Shown in pieces: positions 19,056 through 29,270 of a DNA stretch of 64,000 nt. The notes beneath the pieces are model-generated. The model was not told the DNA's origin and did not search any database. It saw only the letters and a list, made by a program, of their open reading frames with translations. Position 1 is the stretch's first letter, and every line of letters begins with the position of its first letter. Source of the stretch: Polynucleobacter sp. AP-Melu-500A-A1 (GTDB lineage Bacteria; Pseudomonadota; Gammaproteobacteria; Burkholderiales; Burkholderiaceae); contig NZ_JACVOZ010000001.1 in NCBI RefSeq assembly GCF_018882125.1, positions 62,001 to 126,000 of the forward strand, read 5' to 3'. Position numbers and translations under genes: made by a program.

Positions 19056-19932
19056 GCTACTGGAAACAAATTTAGAGCTGCGTTCACCTGCAAAACTCAA
19101 TCTTTTTCTGCACATCGTGGGACGCAGAACAGATGGCTATCATTTATTGCAATCGGTTTTTCAGATGATCGATTGGTGTGACACTGTTAGCTTGAAATTA
19201 ATCCCAGAAGATGAAGTGCGTCGTATCAATCCAATTCCCGGGATTCTGCCCGAACAAGATTTAGTAGTCCGGGCAGCAAAGCTACTCAAAGAATTTTCCA
19301 AGATTCAAACTGGGGTCGAAATTGGCCTCAAAAAAGAAATTCCTATGGGCGCTGGTTTGGGCGGAGGCTCATCTGATGCGGCCACTACTCTGATTGGCCT
19401 GAATGCATTATGGGACCTCAAATTAGATACACAGACCTTAAGCATGCTGGGATTAAAGCTCGGGGCTGATGTGCCCTTCTTTATTTTTGGAAAAAATGCC
19501 TTCGTTGAGGGCATCGGCGAACAAATTCAAGAAATCCCACTAGAAACCCAAGAATTTTTGGTAATTTTTCCCAATCAAGGCATCCCTACCATCAGCATTT
19601 TTCAAGACCCTGAATTGACCCGAGATCATGCTCCGATTACAATAGATGGCTTTCTTGCATCACCACAGTTAAATCAATCAAACGATTGTCAGGCGGTTGC
19701 GGTGCGGATATGCCCTGAAGTGAAGCAAGCTTTGGATTGGATTAGCCTGGCAGCACCTGGCTCAGCGCCTAGGATGTCTGGCTCTGGAAGTAGCGTTTTT
19801 ACTGTCTTGGATCCTAAGACCGATCGCGCAAAACTTCAAAATCTTTTGCAAAATCTTCCCAAAGGGTGGGTGGGTAGGATTGTTGGGGGCTTAAATAAAA
19901 ATCCCGCTTACAATTTGATTTCTTCAGAATAA
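19048..19932 (+). CDS. ispE: 4-diphosphocytidyl-2-C-methyl-D-erythritol kinase
   Basis: This GHMP kinase performs the ATP-dependent step of the MEP isoprenoid pathway. It has an N-terminal SPAKLNLFLHIVGRRTDGYH motif, the GHMP ATP-binding loop PMGAGLGGGSSDAA (about residue 95), and a C-terminal SGSGSSVF motif. I chose the ATG at 19048 (294 residues), inside the end of the preceding gene; an upstream start would add an unrelated leader. tRNA-Gln begins 5 bases after its stop. Confidence 0.96.
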   Translation: MSKLLETNLELRSPAKLNLFLHIVGRRTDGYHLLQSVFQMIDWCDTVSLKLIPEDEVRRINPIPGILPEQDLVVRAAKLLKEFSKIQTGVEIGLKKEIPMGAGLGGGSSDAATTLIGLNALWDLKLDTQTLSMLGLKLGADVPFFIFGKNAFVEGIGEQIQEIPLETQEFLVIFPNQGIPTISIFQDPELTRDHAPITIDGFLASPQLNQSNDCQAVAVRICPEVKQALDWISLAAPGSAPRMSGSGSSVFTVLDPKTDRAKLQNLLQNLPKGWVGRIVGGLNKNPAYNLISSE

Positions 19933-19937
19933 CCTGT

Positions 19938-20014
19938 AGGGGAATCGCCAAGCTGGTTAAGGCACTGGATTTTGATTCCAGCATGCGAAGGTTCGAATCC
20001 TTCTTCCCCTGCCA
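19938..20014 (+). tRNA. tRNA-Gln (anticodon UUG)
   Basis: The 77-base cloverleaf has a 7-bp acceptor stem AGGGGAA/TTCCCCT, an anticodon stem CTGGA/TCCAG with loop TTTTGAT (anticodon TTG at 19972-19974), and a T-arm GAAGG-TTCGAAT-CCTTC. A G discriminator base and an encoded CCA end the gene (20012-20014). It lies 5 bases after ispE, so it is likely cut out of the ispE transcript by RNase P. Confidence 0.97.
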
Positions 20015-20079
20015 AATACTGTAGAAACGTTTAAGAAACCACACGACCCCAACCTTCACCCAAAACCATACCCGCCCCC

Positions 20080-21036
20080 ATGAACGCTGATTTATTGACT
20101 CTATTTACAGGCAACGCAAATCCGGTTTTGGCACACGCTGTTGCCAAAGAGCTCAATCTCCCGATGGGAAAAGCGTTTGTGGGTCGATTCTCAGATGGTG
20201 AGATTCAGGTAGAAATTCAAGAAAATGTCCGTGGTAAAAATGTCGTTGTGATCCAATCAACCTGTGCCCCTACAAACGATAGTTTGATGGAGCTCATGAT
20301 CATGATTGATGCTCTTAAACGAGCATCAGCAAGCCGTATAACCGCAGTGATCCCTTACTTTGGTTACGCTCGCCAAGATCGCCGCCCCCGTTCTGCACGG
20401 GTTGCCATCTCTGCTCGTATCGTGGCAAACATGCTCCAGTCAGTAGCTGGTATTGAACGCGTACTGACAATGGATTTGCACGCTGACCAAATTCAAGGCT
20501 TCTTTGATATCCCCGTAGATAACATCTATGCGTCGCCTGTTTTGCTGGCTGACCTTGAGGCACAGAAGACTAAGAAAGATTTAATTATTGTTTCTCCAGA
20601 TATTGGAGGTGTTGTTCGCGCTCGAGCCATGGCCAAGCAATTGGGTACTGATTTAGCCATTATTGATAAACGTCGTCCTAAAGCCAATGTATCGGAAGTA
20701 ATGCACCTCATTGGAGAGGTGGAAGGCCGTCATTGCGTCATCATGGATGACATCATTGATACCGGCGGAACCCTCTGTAAGGCCGCTGAAGCCCTTAAAG
20801 AGCGTGGCGCTAAGGGCGTTACTGCCTACTGTACGCATGCCGTCCTATCAGGCGGCGCTGTAGCCCGTATTTCAGCCTCTGAGTTGGATGAACTGGTTGT
20901 TACCGACACCATTCCTTTGACGCCAGAAGCGCTAAAAGTGAGCAAAATCCGCCAATTAAGCGTAGCCCCCATCTTGGCTGAAACCCTTTCCCGCATTAGC
21001 AAGGGCGATTCAGTCATGTCCATGTTTGCTGAATAA
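20080..21036 (+). CDS. prs: Ribose-phosphate pyrophosphokinase
   Basis: It makes PRPP from ribose 5-phosphate and ATP for purine, pyrimidine, His, Trp and NAD synthesis. The 318-residue protein has the flexible-loop motif [12 protein letters not shown] (about residues 94-105), the PRPP-binding signature [14 protein letters not shown] (about 218-231), and [13 protein letters not shown]. The 65-base leader after tRNA-Gln is strongly C-rich and gives no Shine-Dalgarno sequence before the ATG. Confidence 0.98.
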   Translation: MNADLLTLFTGNANPVLAHAVAKELNLPMGKAFVGRFSDGEIQVEIQENVRGKNVVVIQSTCAPTNDSLMELMIMIDALKRASASRITAVIPYFGYARQDRRPRSARVAISARIVANMLQSVAGIERVLTMDLHADQIQGFFDIPVDNIYASPVLLADLEAQKTKKDLIIVSPDIGGVVRARAMAKQLGTDLAIIDKRRPKANVSEVMHLIGEVEGRHCVIMDDIIDTGGTLCKAAEALKERGAKGVTAYCTHAVLSGGAVARISASELDELVVTDTIPLTPEALKVSKIRQLSVAPILAETLSRISKGDSVMSMFAE

Positions 21037-21070
21037 GTCAAAAAACGCTGTTTTACCCTGTTTTTGACTT
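21035..21070 (+). terminator. Inverted repeat after prs, likely weak terminator
   Basis: AAGTCAAAAA and TTTTTGACTT form a perfect 10-bp inverted repeat with a 16-base loop; the left arm starts inside the prs stop codon. The stem is AT-rich and the downstream sequence (GTTTTGAGGC) only partly U-rich, so termination may be partial. Confidence 0.55.
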
Positions 21071-21110
21071 GTTTTGAGGCTTTTGTAGGCAAAAATTTCC
21101 ATTCCCACGA

Positions 21111-21116
21111 TATAAT
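21111..21116 (+). promoter_or_regulatory. Candidate -10 element for rplY
   Basis: A perfect TATAAT lies 56 bases upstream of the rplY ATG in the 136-base gap after prs. No convincing -35 is seen 16-18 bases upstream (GGCAAA region), so only the -10 is supported. Confidence 0.45.
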
Positions 21117-21172
21117 CGAAGGCTTTTCTGTTTGGTCGCGAACGGAAATTAACCTTAACTAGGGAATTTAAT

Positions 21173-21826
21173 ATGAAAGTTGTAGCCTTTGAAAGAAGCG
21201 TACAGGGAACGGGTGCGAGCCGCCGTCTGCGCAATTCCGGTAAGACTCCGGGAATCGTTTACGGTAGTAAAGAACAAGCAGCTGTTATTGAGTTGGATCA
21301 CAATGCGCTGTTTCATGCTCTCCGCAAGGAAGCATTTCACTCCTCCATTCTAGATTTGGAAATCGGCGGCAAAACACAACAAGTGTTGTTGCGTGATTAC
21401 CAGATGCATCCATTTAAGCCATTGGTTTTGCACATTGACTTCCAGCGCGTATCTGCGACTGAGAAAGTTCATATGCGCGTTCCACTGCACTTCACTAACG
21501 CTGAAATTTCATCAGCTGTGAAATTGCAAGGTGCTGCTATTAGCCACATCATTACTGAACTCGAAATTTCTTGCTTACCAGCAGACTTACCAGAGTTCAT
21601 CGAAGTCGACTTGAGCAAAATTGAAGTCGGTCACTCTATTCATGCTAAAGACATTACATTGCCAAAAGGTGTTGCCTTGGTATTGCATCTTGAGCAAGAA
21701 AATCCAGTGCTTGCAAACGCACGTATTCCGAGCGTTAAAGCTGCTGAAGTGGAAGATGCTGCTCCAGCTGCTGCAGCCCCAGCCGCTGATGCTACTCCCG
21801 TTGCTAAAGACAAAGATAAGGCTTAA
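21173..21826 (+). CDS. rplY: 50S ribosomal protein L25/general stress protein Ctc
   Basis: The 217-residue protein is the long (Ctc/TL5) form: an N-terminal 5S-rRNA-binding L25 domain ([20 protein letters not shown] through about residue 95), a C-terminal TL5 beta domain, and an Ala/Pro-rich tail ending KDKDKA. It follows prs and precedes pth, an order common in betaproteobacteria. A GNRA-loop terminator follows at 21851. Confidence 0.97.
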   Translation: MKVVAFERSVQGTGASRRLRNSGKTPGIVYGSKEQAAVIELDHNALFHALRKEAFHSSILDLEIGGKTQQVLLRDYQMHPFKPLVLHIDFQRVSATEKVHMRVPLHFTNAEISSAVKLQGAAISHIITELEISCLPADLPEFIEVDLSKIEVGHSIHAKDITLPKGVALVLHLEQENPVLANARIPSVKAAEVEDAAPAAAAPAADATPVAKDKDKA

Positions 21827-21850
21827 TTTAGTTAAGCTGCACTTTTTGCA

Positions 21851-21884
21851 AAAGAAGGCCCGCGTAAGCGGGCTTTCTTTTTTC
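21851..21884 (+). terminator. Intrinsic terminator after rplY
   Basis: A 13-bp stem (core GCCCGC/GCGGGC plus AAAGAA/TTTCTTT flanks with one G-U pair) closes on a GTAA tetraloop and runs into a T-rich tract. It should end the rplY transcript before pth. Confidence 0.9.
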
Positions 21885-21940
21885 TACTCTTTTTTCTTTT
21901 TCTTTTTGTAGAAATAGGTTTATATCTTTAAACTCCCATC

Positions 21941-22797
<857 letters not shown>

Positions 22798-22801
22798 TTA
22801 C

Positions 22802-23323
<522 letters not shown>

Positions 23324-23344
23324 TTATCAGCTACAGGCAAGAGT

Positions 23345-23968
23345 TTAGCCTCTTCTACTCCGAAATAGACAGGCTTTTACTGCCCCCGCTTCTAAGTATT
23401 TTCCGCAATGCCACTCAGGGAGCAGGGACTCCACTTCCTCGCGCGTACGACTGGCAGGAAACTCAACATAAATCCCCCCACCATGAGCATCATCACAGAC
23501 CCTGGCTGCCTCAATCAGGGCATTGTTCAATAATTGAGCATCTTGAAAGGGCGGGTCGATAAAAATCAAATGACTCGAATGATCAGCTTGTTGTTTCAAG
23601 AACTCCAAACCATCCCTATGCAAAATTTCAACCTTGCCTGCTACTGGGGATGATTGCAACAGCTTAAAGTTAGCTTGCAAATTGGTATGGGCTTTTTTAT
23701 CTTTCTCCAAAAGCACAATCACCTCTGCATTGCGGGAGGCGGCCTCAAATCCTAGCGCTCCTGTACCTGCGAATAAATCCAAACAATTCAGACCGCTTAA
23801 ATCTTGTCCAAGCCAATTAAATAATGTCTCGCGAATACGATCCGTCGTTGGGCGCAAGCCAGGCAAATCAATTACTGTGAGCAATCTACTGCGCCATACT
23901 CCACCGATGATCCTCACTTTTTTGGGAGGCTCTCCTTTATGCCCTTTTTTAAGAACGACTTTAGTCAT
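23345..23968 (-). CDS. rsmD: 16S rRNA (guanine(966)-N(2))-methyltransferase RsmD
   Basis: The 207-residue Rossmann methyltransferase shows RIIGGVWRSRLL near the start, RPTTDRIRETLFNWL, the SAM motif LDLFAGTGALGFEAASR (about residue 65) and the catalytic IFIDPPF. It modifies 16S rRNA of the small subunit. It ends 36 bases before coaD and begins 6 bases after the upstream M16 gene's stop, so it is in the same minus-strand unit. Confidence 0.95.
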   Translation of the reverse strand: MTKVVLKKGHKGEPPKKVRIIGGVWRSRLLTVIDLPGLRPTTDRIRETLFNWLGQDLSGLNCLDLFAGTGALGFEAASRNAEVIVLLEKDKKAHTNLQANFKLLQSSPVAGKVEILHRDGLEFLKQQADHSSHLIFIDPPFQDAQLLNNALIEAARVCDDAHGGGIYVEFPASRTREEVESLLPEWHCGKYLEAGAVKACLFRSRRG

Positions 23969-23974
23969 GTCTTA

Positions 23975-25321
23975 CTAAGGTGCTGCCTTATTCTGAGCGC
24001 CCACAACAACGATCTTCATGCGATCCATTGCTAGATACTTCTGAAATGCCGTCTTAACCTGGTCCAATGTCACAGCCTCAACTTGTTTGGTCCAAACGTC
24101 TAGCGTATCGATCGGTAATTCATTCCAAGCGATAGAGGAGACGTTGTCCAATAACTTCCGATTGTTATCAATACGCAAAGGAAAGCCATTTACCAAATTA
24201 GACTTCGCTGCTATTAATTCAGATGGGCTAGGACCTTGCGCAATAAAGTTGGCAATGGTTGAGCTCATAACTTCAAGCGCTATAGCTGCCTGTTCATTTT
24301 TGGTCTGCAAACCAGCCTGAAATATGCCTGTATCTTTGCCTGGAGCAAAGTAACTAAATACGCTGTAGGCGAGGCCTCGGTTTTCTCGTACCTCAGACAT
24401 TAAGCGCGATACAAAGCCACCGCCGCCCAAGATATAGTTACCAACCAACAGAGGAAAGAAATCTGGATTATTACGAGGAATAGCCGTCATACCCATCGTA
24501 ATATGGGCCTGCTGAGAGTCAAATGGAATCTGAATCTCACGCTCAGCTAAAGGCTCTACTGGGGATCGCGGCAAGGGTGGTAATGGTGCAATAGCTGGTC
24601 CACTAGCAGGAATCTTCTGCAGCAATCCTTGCACAATCTCTTCGGCCTGAGAACGACTGACGTCGCCAACAATGCTAACAATCATCCTATCGCCACGATA
24701 AAAAGTCTTATGAAATTGCTGTAAATCAGCAACATTGACTGCACCCACTGATTTAACAGTTGGAGAATCGCCTAAAGGGTTATTGCCATAAACCATTTTT
24801 TTGAAACGACGCTCTAGAGTAAATTCTGGCTTTGTTTGTGCTTCAAGTAAATTCGTAATGGAGCGCTGCTTTTCTCGTTCAAGAATTTTGGCATCGTATA
24901 GTGGTGAACTTAACATGGTGGCGGCTAATTGCACTGCTCTATCGCGCAAGTCTTTACGACTCAAACTCCGAATGCGCATCACTGCGCGCTCTCCACCGGC
25001 AGATATGCCAATATTCGCGCCTAAGTCTGCAATTTCATCAGCAATTTGCGCTTCAGTCAAAATGCCCTTATCACCCCGTACCCCATAACTCATCTGGGCT
25101 GCAGTCATGTCTGCTAAACCACTTTTGCCGCTCGGATCGTAGCGATCTCCGGCATCAATGCTGATTTCAATATCCACCATCGGCAGGGTTTTTGTTTGGA
25201 CCAGATAAACCTTGGCACCCTTGTAGGCATCCAGTTTTTCAATCGGCAAAATAGCATGGGCACTATGAATCAAACCGAATGACAAGAAGCCAATAGTGAA
25301 TGCTTTTTGAAGAGCGCGCAT
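23975..25321 (-). CDS. M16-family peptidase-like protein, non-catalytic partner
   Basis: The 448-residue protein has a signal peptide (about 1-23, ending AHA) and the M16 fold. The zinc motif HxxEH is missing: the matching stretch reads GLADMTAAQMSYG. The C-terminal half keeps the R/Y element RENRGLAYSVFSY that helps substrate binding in the partner subunit. Such proteins pair with a catalytic M16 protein, which is encoded directly upstream and overlaps it by one base (TAATG). A periplasmic heterodimeric peptidase is inferred. Confidence 0.88.
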   Translation of the reverse strand: MRALQKAFTIGFLSFGLIHSAHAILPIEKLDAYKGAKVYLVQTKTLPMVDIEISIDAGDRYDPSGKSGLADMTAAQMSYGVRGDKGILTEAQIADEIADLGANIGISAGGERAVMRIRSLSRKDLRDRAVQLAATMLSSPLYDAKILEREKQRSITNLLEAQTKPEFTLERRFKKMVYGNNPLGDSPTVKSVGAVNVADLQQFHKTFYRGDRMIVSIVGDVSRSQAEEIVQGLLQKIPASGPAIAPLPPLPRSPVEPLAEREIQIPFDSQQAHITMGMTAIPRNNPDFFPLLVGNYILGGGGFVSRLMSEVRENRGLAYSVFSYFAPGKDTGIFQAGLQTKNEQAAIALEVMSSTIANFIAQGPSPSELIAAKSNLVNGFPLRIDNNRKLLDNVSSIAWNELPIDTLDVWTKQVEAVTLDQVKTAFQKYLAMDRMKIVVVGAQNKAAP

Positions 25322-26688
25322 TATTTGCCCTCCTTCGCTACTTCAACTTTACGAGGCTGAGGATCTAAAACGGCAACTGTCAAACCCTCGTCGACTAAAT
25401 ATTTTTTGGCCACTGCTTGCACTTGGGAAGGAGTAATAGATTGCATTTTCTCCAACATATAGTCAATGTCTTTCCATGAAAAACCGGCCATCTCATTACT
25501 CCCAATTTCCATGGCCTGACCAAAGATGGAATCGCGCTTATAAATTTGCTCCGATAATATCCGCACCTTAATACGCTTTAACTCAGACTCCAAAACGCCT
25601 TTTTGTTTAAGTTCCTCTAAGGCCTTACGAATACTGGCCTGCGCTTGATCAACCGTCTTACCTTTTGCCAACGTAGCCCCAATTAAAAATAATTCTGGTC
25701 CGCGGGACACCATGTCATAACCAACACCAACATCATTAACAACCTTCTCTTGCTTTACCAGAACCCGATTTAGACGGGCATTGTCATAGCCATCGAGTAC
25801 AGCCGTCAAAAGTTCAAGGGCATAAGGCTCGGGATCATCCAACTTTCCTGGCTCAAGACGTGGGACTTTCCATGCCATTGACAATTGAGCGTTATCCGCA
25901 GCGGCCTTGACCTGAACTTGCTTAAGCCCTTTTTGCGGTGGTTCCACTTGAGGCTTACGAACCGGTAACTCAAGGGCAAGAGCGGGACCGTAATATTTCT
26001 GGACCAATTTATAAATCTGCTGTGGATCTACATCGCCACTGATTACCACTGTCGCATTATTTGGCGCATACCAACTGCGATACCAATCACGCGCATCGGC
26101 AGCTTTCATATTGACTAAATCATTCATCCAACCAATTACAGGATGACGATAAGGTGAGCTCATAAAAGCAGTTGCCATCAATGATTCGTTCAGAAGGCTG
26201 CTAGGATTATCTTCGGTGCGCAGGCGGCGCTCTTCCATAATCACCTGAATTTCTTTAGCAAACTCTGCATCATCAAAATGAAGATTAGACATGCGATCAG
26301 CCTCAAGCTTGATTACATCTTCGAGTTTTGATTTTTCTATTTGCTGAAAATAGGCCGTGTAATCACGTGAGGTAAAAGCATTTTCACGGCCGCCTACTGC
26401 AGCTACCAATCGAGAAAACTCACCTGTTTTTACTTGATGAGTACCCTTAAACATCATGTGCTCAAGTACGTGAGCAACACCTGTTCGACCATTAGTTTCA
26501 TCCATGGAGCCAGCGCGGTACCAAACCATATGTGCCACCGTTGGAGCGCGATGATCTTCCCTAACGATCAATTTGAGGCCATTGCTCAATTTGAACTCAT
26601 GGGTATCTACCGGCTGAGCACTTGCAGCCCAAGACAAGGGTGCAAATAAGAGGAGCATGAAAGAAATTCGGAGTAAATTTGAACGCAT
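25321..26688 (-). CDS. M16-family zinc metallopeptidase, catalytic
   Basis: The 455-residue protein has a signal peptide (about 1-24) and the inverted zinc motif in GVAHVLEHMMFKGT (HVLEH, about residue 70), with the distal Glu in IQVIMEERR (about 150). It is predicted to degrade peptides in the periplasm together with the non-catalytic partner downstream (1-base TAATG overlap implies coupling). Its substrate is unknown. Its start is 63 bases from the divergent ftsY. Confidence 0.92.
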   Translation of the reverse strand: MRSNLLRISFMLLLFAPLSWAASAQPVDTHEFKLSNGLKLIVREDHRAPTVAHMVWYRAGSMDETNGRTGVAHVLEHMMFKGTHQVKTGEFSRLVAAVGGRENAFTSRDYTAYFQQIEKSKLEDVIKLEADRMSNLHFDDAEFAKEIQVIMEERRLRTEDNPSSLLNESLMATAFMSSPYRHPVIGWMNDLVNMKAADARDWYRSWYAPNNATVVISGDVDPQQIYKLVQKYYGPALALELPVRKPQVEPPQKGLKQVQVKAAADNAQLSMAWKVPRLEPGKLDDPEPYALELLTAVLDGYDNARLNRVLVKQEKVVNDVGVGYDMVSRGPELFLIGATLAKGKTVDQAQASIRKALEELKQKGVLESELKRIKVRILSEQIYKRDSIFGQAMEIGSNEMAGFSWKDIDYMLEKMQSITPSQVQAVAKKYLVDEGLTVAVLDPQPRKVEVAKEGK

Positions 26689-26751
26689 CTGCTAAATCAC
26701 CATATCCCTAGAATTAAATTGATAAGATGCAAGGTTTAAATTGTATCGATT

Positions 26752-27642
26752 ATGTTCGCCTTACGTAAAACCCTCGGATCTCTTTTCAAATCAGGCAAGA
26801 CTGATGAAGCTTGGTTTGAGACCCTAGAAGAATCATTGATTCAAAGTGATGTGGGTCTACCCACGACTGAACAATTGATCAGCAAATTGCGTAAAGCCGC
26901 AAAGTCAGAAAAAGTCTCTAGCCCAGAAGAACTTCAAACACTCCTCATTACAGAGGTTAGCGCACTGCTTAAACCTTTGGAGCCTGTTGTAAATCCCCTA
27001 TTTATCACCGATAAAGCCAATATTCCAGAGGTTTGGCTGGTAGTTGGGGTTAACGGGGCAGGCAAGACAACCACTATCGGCAAGCTTTGCCGCCTCTTTC
27101 AGGCTCAAAATAAATCGGTACTCCTGGCGGCGGGTGACACCTTTAGGGCTGCAGCACGTAATCAATTGCAAGAGTGGGGTGGTCGCAACCAAGTTGACGT
27201 TATCACCCAGGAAGGCGGCGATGCTGCAGCAGTGGCGCATGATGCGATTCACTCGGCAGTCTCTCGCAAAAGCGATATATTGATCATCGATACGGCTGGT
27301 CGTCTTGCTACGCAGGATCACCTGATGGAAGAACTCAAGAAGGTAAAGCGCGTCATTGGTAAAGCACTTCCTGGAGCCCCACACCACACGCTATTGGTTC
27401 TGGATGGCAATACAGGTCAGAACGGTTTAAGCCAAGTGAAGGCCTTCCATGCTGCCTTGGGCCTGACAGGAATCATCGTGACCAAGTTAGATGGCACCGC
27501 AAAAGGTGGCGTGATTTGTGCTTTAGCCCAGACCCTCCAAGAAAGCCCAAAACCCATGGTTCTAGCCCTAGGTAAAGGTGAGGGAATTGATGATTTAGCC
27601 CCCTTCACAGCAGGGCAATATGCCTCTGAATTATTCAATTAA
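26752..27642 (+). CDS. ftsY: Signal recognition particle receptor FtsY
   Basis: FtsY is the SRP-receptor GTPase that delivers ribosome-nascent chains to the Sec translocon. The NG core is complete: N-domain helices, G1 GVNGAGKTTTIGKL (about residue 99), the insertion DTFRAAARNQL, DTAGR, TKLDGTAKGG, and the terminal GIDDLAPF. At 296 residues it lacks the long acidic A-domain of E. coli FtsY, like many other bacterial FtsY proteins. In enterobacteria ftsE and ftsX sit between ftsY and rpoH; here rpoH follows directly. Confidence 0.96.
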   Translation: MFALRKTLGSLFKSGKTDEAWFETLEESLIQSDVGLPTTEQLISKLRKAAKSEKVSSPEELQTLLITEVSALLKPLEPVVNPLFITDKANIPEVWLVVGVNGAGKTTTIGKLCRLFQAQNKSVLLAAGDTFRAAARNQLQEWGGRNQVDVITQEGGDAAAVAHDAIHSAVSRKSDILIIDTAGRLATQDHLMEELKKVKRVIGKALPGAPHHTLLVLDGNTGQNGLSQVKAFHAALGLTGIIVTKLDGTAKGGVICALAQTLQESPKPMVLALGKGEGIDDLAPFTAGQYASELFN

Positions 27643-27670
27643 ATCAATGACTTATAGATATTTATATCGA

Positions 27671-27697
27671 TTAGCACTCTCTTGACAAGAGTGCTAA
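27671..27697. promoter_or_regulatory. CIRCE operator (HrcA-binding inverted repeat)
   Basis: TTAGCACTC (27671-27679), a 9-base spacer (TCTTGACAA) and GAGTGCTAA (27689-27697) exactly match the CIRCE consensus TTAGCACTC-N9-GAGTGCTAA. The repeat extends one more base inward on each side. It lies 35 bases upstream of the rpoH ATG and its spacer holds the best -35 hexamer, so bound HrcA should block rpoH transcription. Confidence 0.95.
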
Positions 27698-27711
27698 AAT
27701 AATATTCTACT
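27682..27711 (+). promoter_or_regulatory. Candidate rpoH promoter inside CIRCE
   Basis: A perfect -35 TTGACA (27682-27687) lies in the CIRCE spacer. Candidate -10 hexamers are TCTACT (27706-27711, 18-base spacing) or TATTCT (27703-27708, 15-base spacing); each matches TATAAT at four positions. The start site would be about 15-20 bases before the rpoH ATG. Confidence 0.65.
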
Positions 27712-27732
27712 AACACTTTATATTTATAAAAA

Positions 27733-28659
27733 ATGGTACAAAAGAAAGCTAATAAACCGAGTATGCAACGACTGCCCGTCACGCAGACAGCGGCGGCATC
27801 TCTTGCTTATCCAATGTTGCCAACTCTTGGGGTTGGTACGCTCGATTCCTATATTGCGTACGTCAATCGCGTGCCGATGCTTAGTGCTGCGGAAGAATTA
27901 CATCTTGCGCAGGAATTTCGTCGTACTGAAAATGTAGATGCCGCTAAAACTTTAGTGCTCTCCCATTTGCGCTTAGTGGTTTCTGTTGCTCGTCAATATC
28001 TTGGATACGGCATTCCACACGCCGATCTCATTCAAGAAGGCAACATTGGTTTGATGAAAGCCGTAAAACGCTACGACCCAAATAACGGTGCTCGTTTAGT
28101 GTCTTATGCAATCCATTGGATCAAAGCCGAGATTCATGAGTACATCCTCAAAAATTGGCGTCTCGTAAAAGTGGCGACAACCAAAGCACAGCGCAAATTA
28201 TTTTTTAACCTGCGCAGCAATAAGCCAACCCTGAGTGCACTGACTCCAAGCGAAGTAGAAGCTTTAGCTAAAGCCCTTGATGTAAAGGGCTCCGATGTTA
28301 AAGAAATGGAAATGCGACTTGCAGGTGGGGACGTTGCGCTTGAGGGGGATGACAGTGATGATGAGTCTGCTTACGCACCAATTGCATGGCTTGCTGATAA
28401 TAGCCAAGAGCCAACCGAAATGATTGCTAGTGCCGAAGCGGATACCCTGCAAGGTCCTAAGTTAGATCAAGCACTAATGGGTTTAGATGAACGCAGTCGT
28501 AATATTGTTCAATCTCGTTGGTTAGCGATGGATGCTGAGGGTAAGGGTACAAAAACCTTGCATGATCTTGCCAGTGAATATGGCATTTCTGCAGAGCGCG
28601 TTCGTCAGATTGAAACTGCAGCACTCAAAAAGATGTGCAGCATGTTGCAAGCTGCTTAA
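27733..28659 (+). CDS. rpoH: RNA polymerase heat-shock sigma factor, sigma-32
   Basis: The 308-residue sigma factor has region 2 with DLIQEGNIGLMKAVKRYDP, the RpoH-specific box QRKLFFNLRS (about residue 154), and region 4 helix-turn-helix LHDLASEYGISAERVRQIE near the end. It directs heat-shock genes such as groESL and dnaK. The CIRCE element in its own promoter implies repression by HrcA. It is monocistronic by context: SCO1/SenC is convergent 19 bases downstream. Confidence 0.97.
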   Translation: MVQKKANKPSMQRLPVTQTAAASLAYPMLPTLGVGTLDSYIAYVNRVPMLSAAEELHLAQEFRRTENVDAAKTLVLSHLRLVVSVARQYLGYGIPHADLIQEGNIGLMKAVKRYDPNNGARLVSYAIHWIKAEIHEYILKNWRLVKVATTKAQRKLFFNLRSNKPTLSALTPSEVEALAKALDVKGSDVKEMEMRLAGGDVALEGDDSDDESAYAPIAWLADNSQEPTEMIASAEADTLQGPKLDQALMGLDERSRNIVQSRWLAMDAEGKGTKTLHDLASEYGISAERVRQIETAALKKMCSMLQAA

Positions 28660-28678
28660 GCTTACGCCCTTCGCACCC

Positions 28679-29269
28679 TTACTTCAATAGTTCTTTCAAG
28701 TCATGCGCCAAGGTCTCAGGACCTTGCGCGTGTTTGATATAAAGACGCAAATGTCCCTCGGGATCAAAGGCATAACTTCCGGCCGTATGGTCCATAGTGT
28801 AGGAACCTGGGCTACTACCCGGCACCTTTTTGTAGTAAATCTTAAAGTCCTTAGTTACCTTTTCTAAAGCTGCTTCATCCGCTGGCCTTAATCCCAGGAA
28901 GCGCGAATCAAATGCGGGGACATATTGTTTCAAAATAGCAGCAGTATCACGCACAGGATCTACCGTTACAAAAAGCACCTGCACCTTATCGGATTGGGGG
29001 CCCAGCAGAGTCATTGCTTGCTGCATTTCCGTTAGGGTAGTTGGGCAAACATCAGGGCACTGGGTATAACCAAAGAACATCACGACTACTTTCCCTTTAA
29101 AGTCTGCAAGTGTTCTGACTTTGCCTTCAGGATCCAACAAGCTAAAGTCCTTCCCAAAAGCAGCACCCCCAGTGATATCGATATTCTTAAACTCTGGCTT
29201 TGGGCTACAGGCAGCTAAAGCCAAAAATAAAACAGTGATCAGGGAAGAACGTAAATGGGTGAATTTCAT
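28679..29269 (-). CDS. SCO1/SenC family copper chaperone lipoprotein
   Basis: The 196-residue protein has a lipoprotein signal with lipobox LAAC (Cys about 21), a thioredoxin-like fold, the copper-binding motif CPDVCP (about residue 85), and the distal His in MDHTAGSY. SCO proteins deliver copper to the CuA site of cytochrome oxidase subunit II. It ends the minus-strand run surf1-orf-ctaA-cyoE-senC, so its role in oxidase assembly is well supported by context. Confidence 0.94.
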   Translation of the reverse strand: MKFTHLRSSLITVLFLALAACSPKPEFKNIDITGGAAFGKDFSLLDPEGKVRTLADFKGKVVVMFFGYTQCPDVCPTTLTEMQQAMTLLGPQSDKVQVLFVTVDPVRDTAAILKQYVPAFDSRFLGLRPADEAALEKVTKDFKIYYKKVPGSSPGSYTMDHTAGSYAFDPEGHLRLYIKHAQGPETLAHDLKELLK

Positions 29270-29270
29270 C

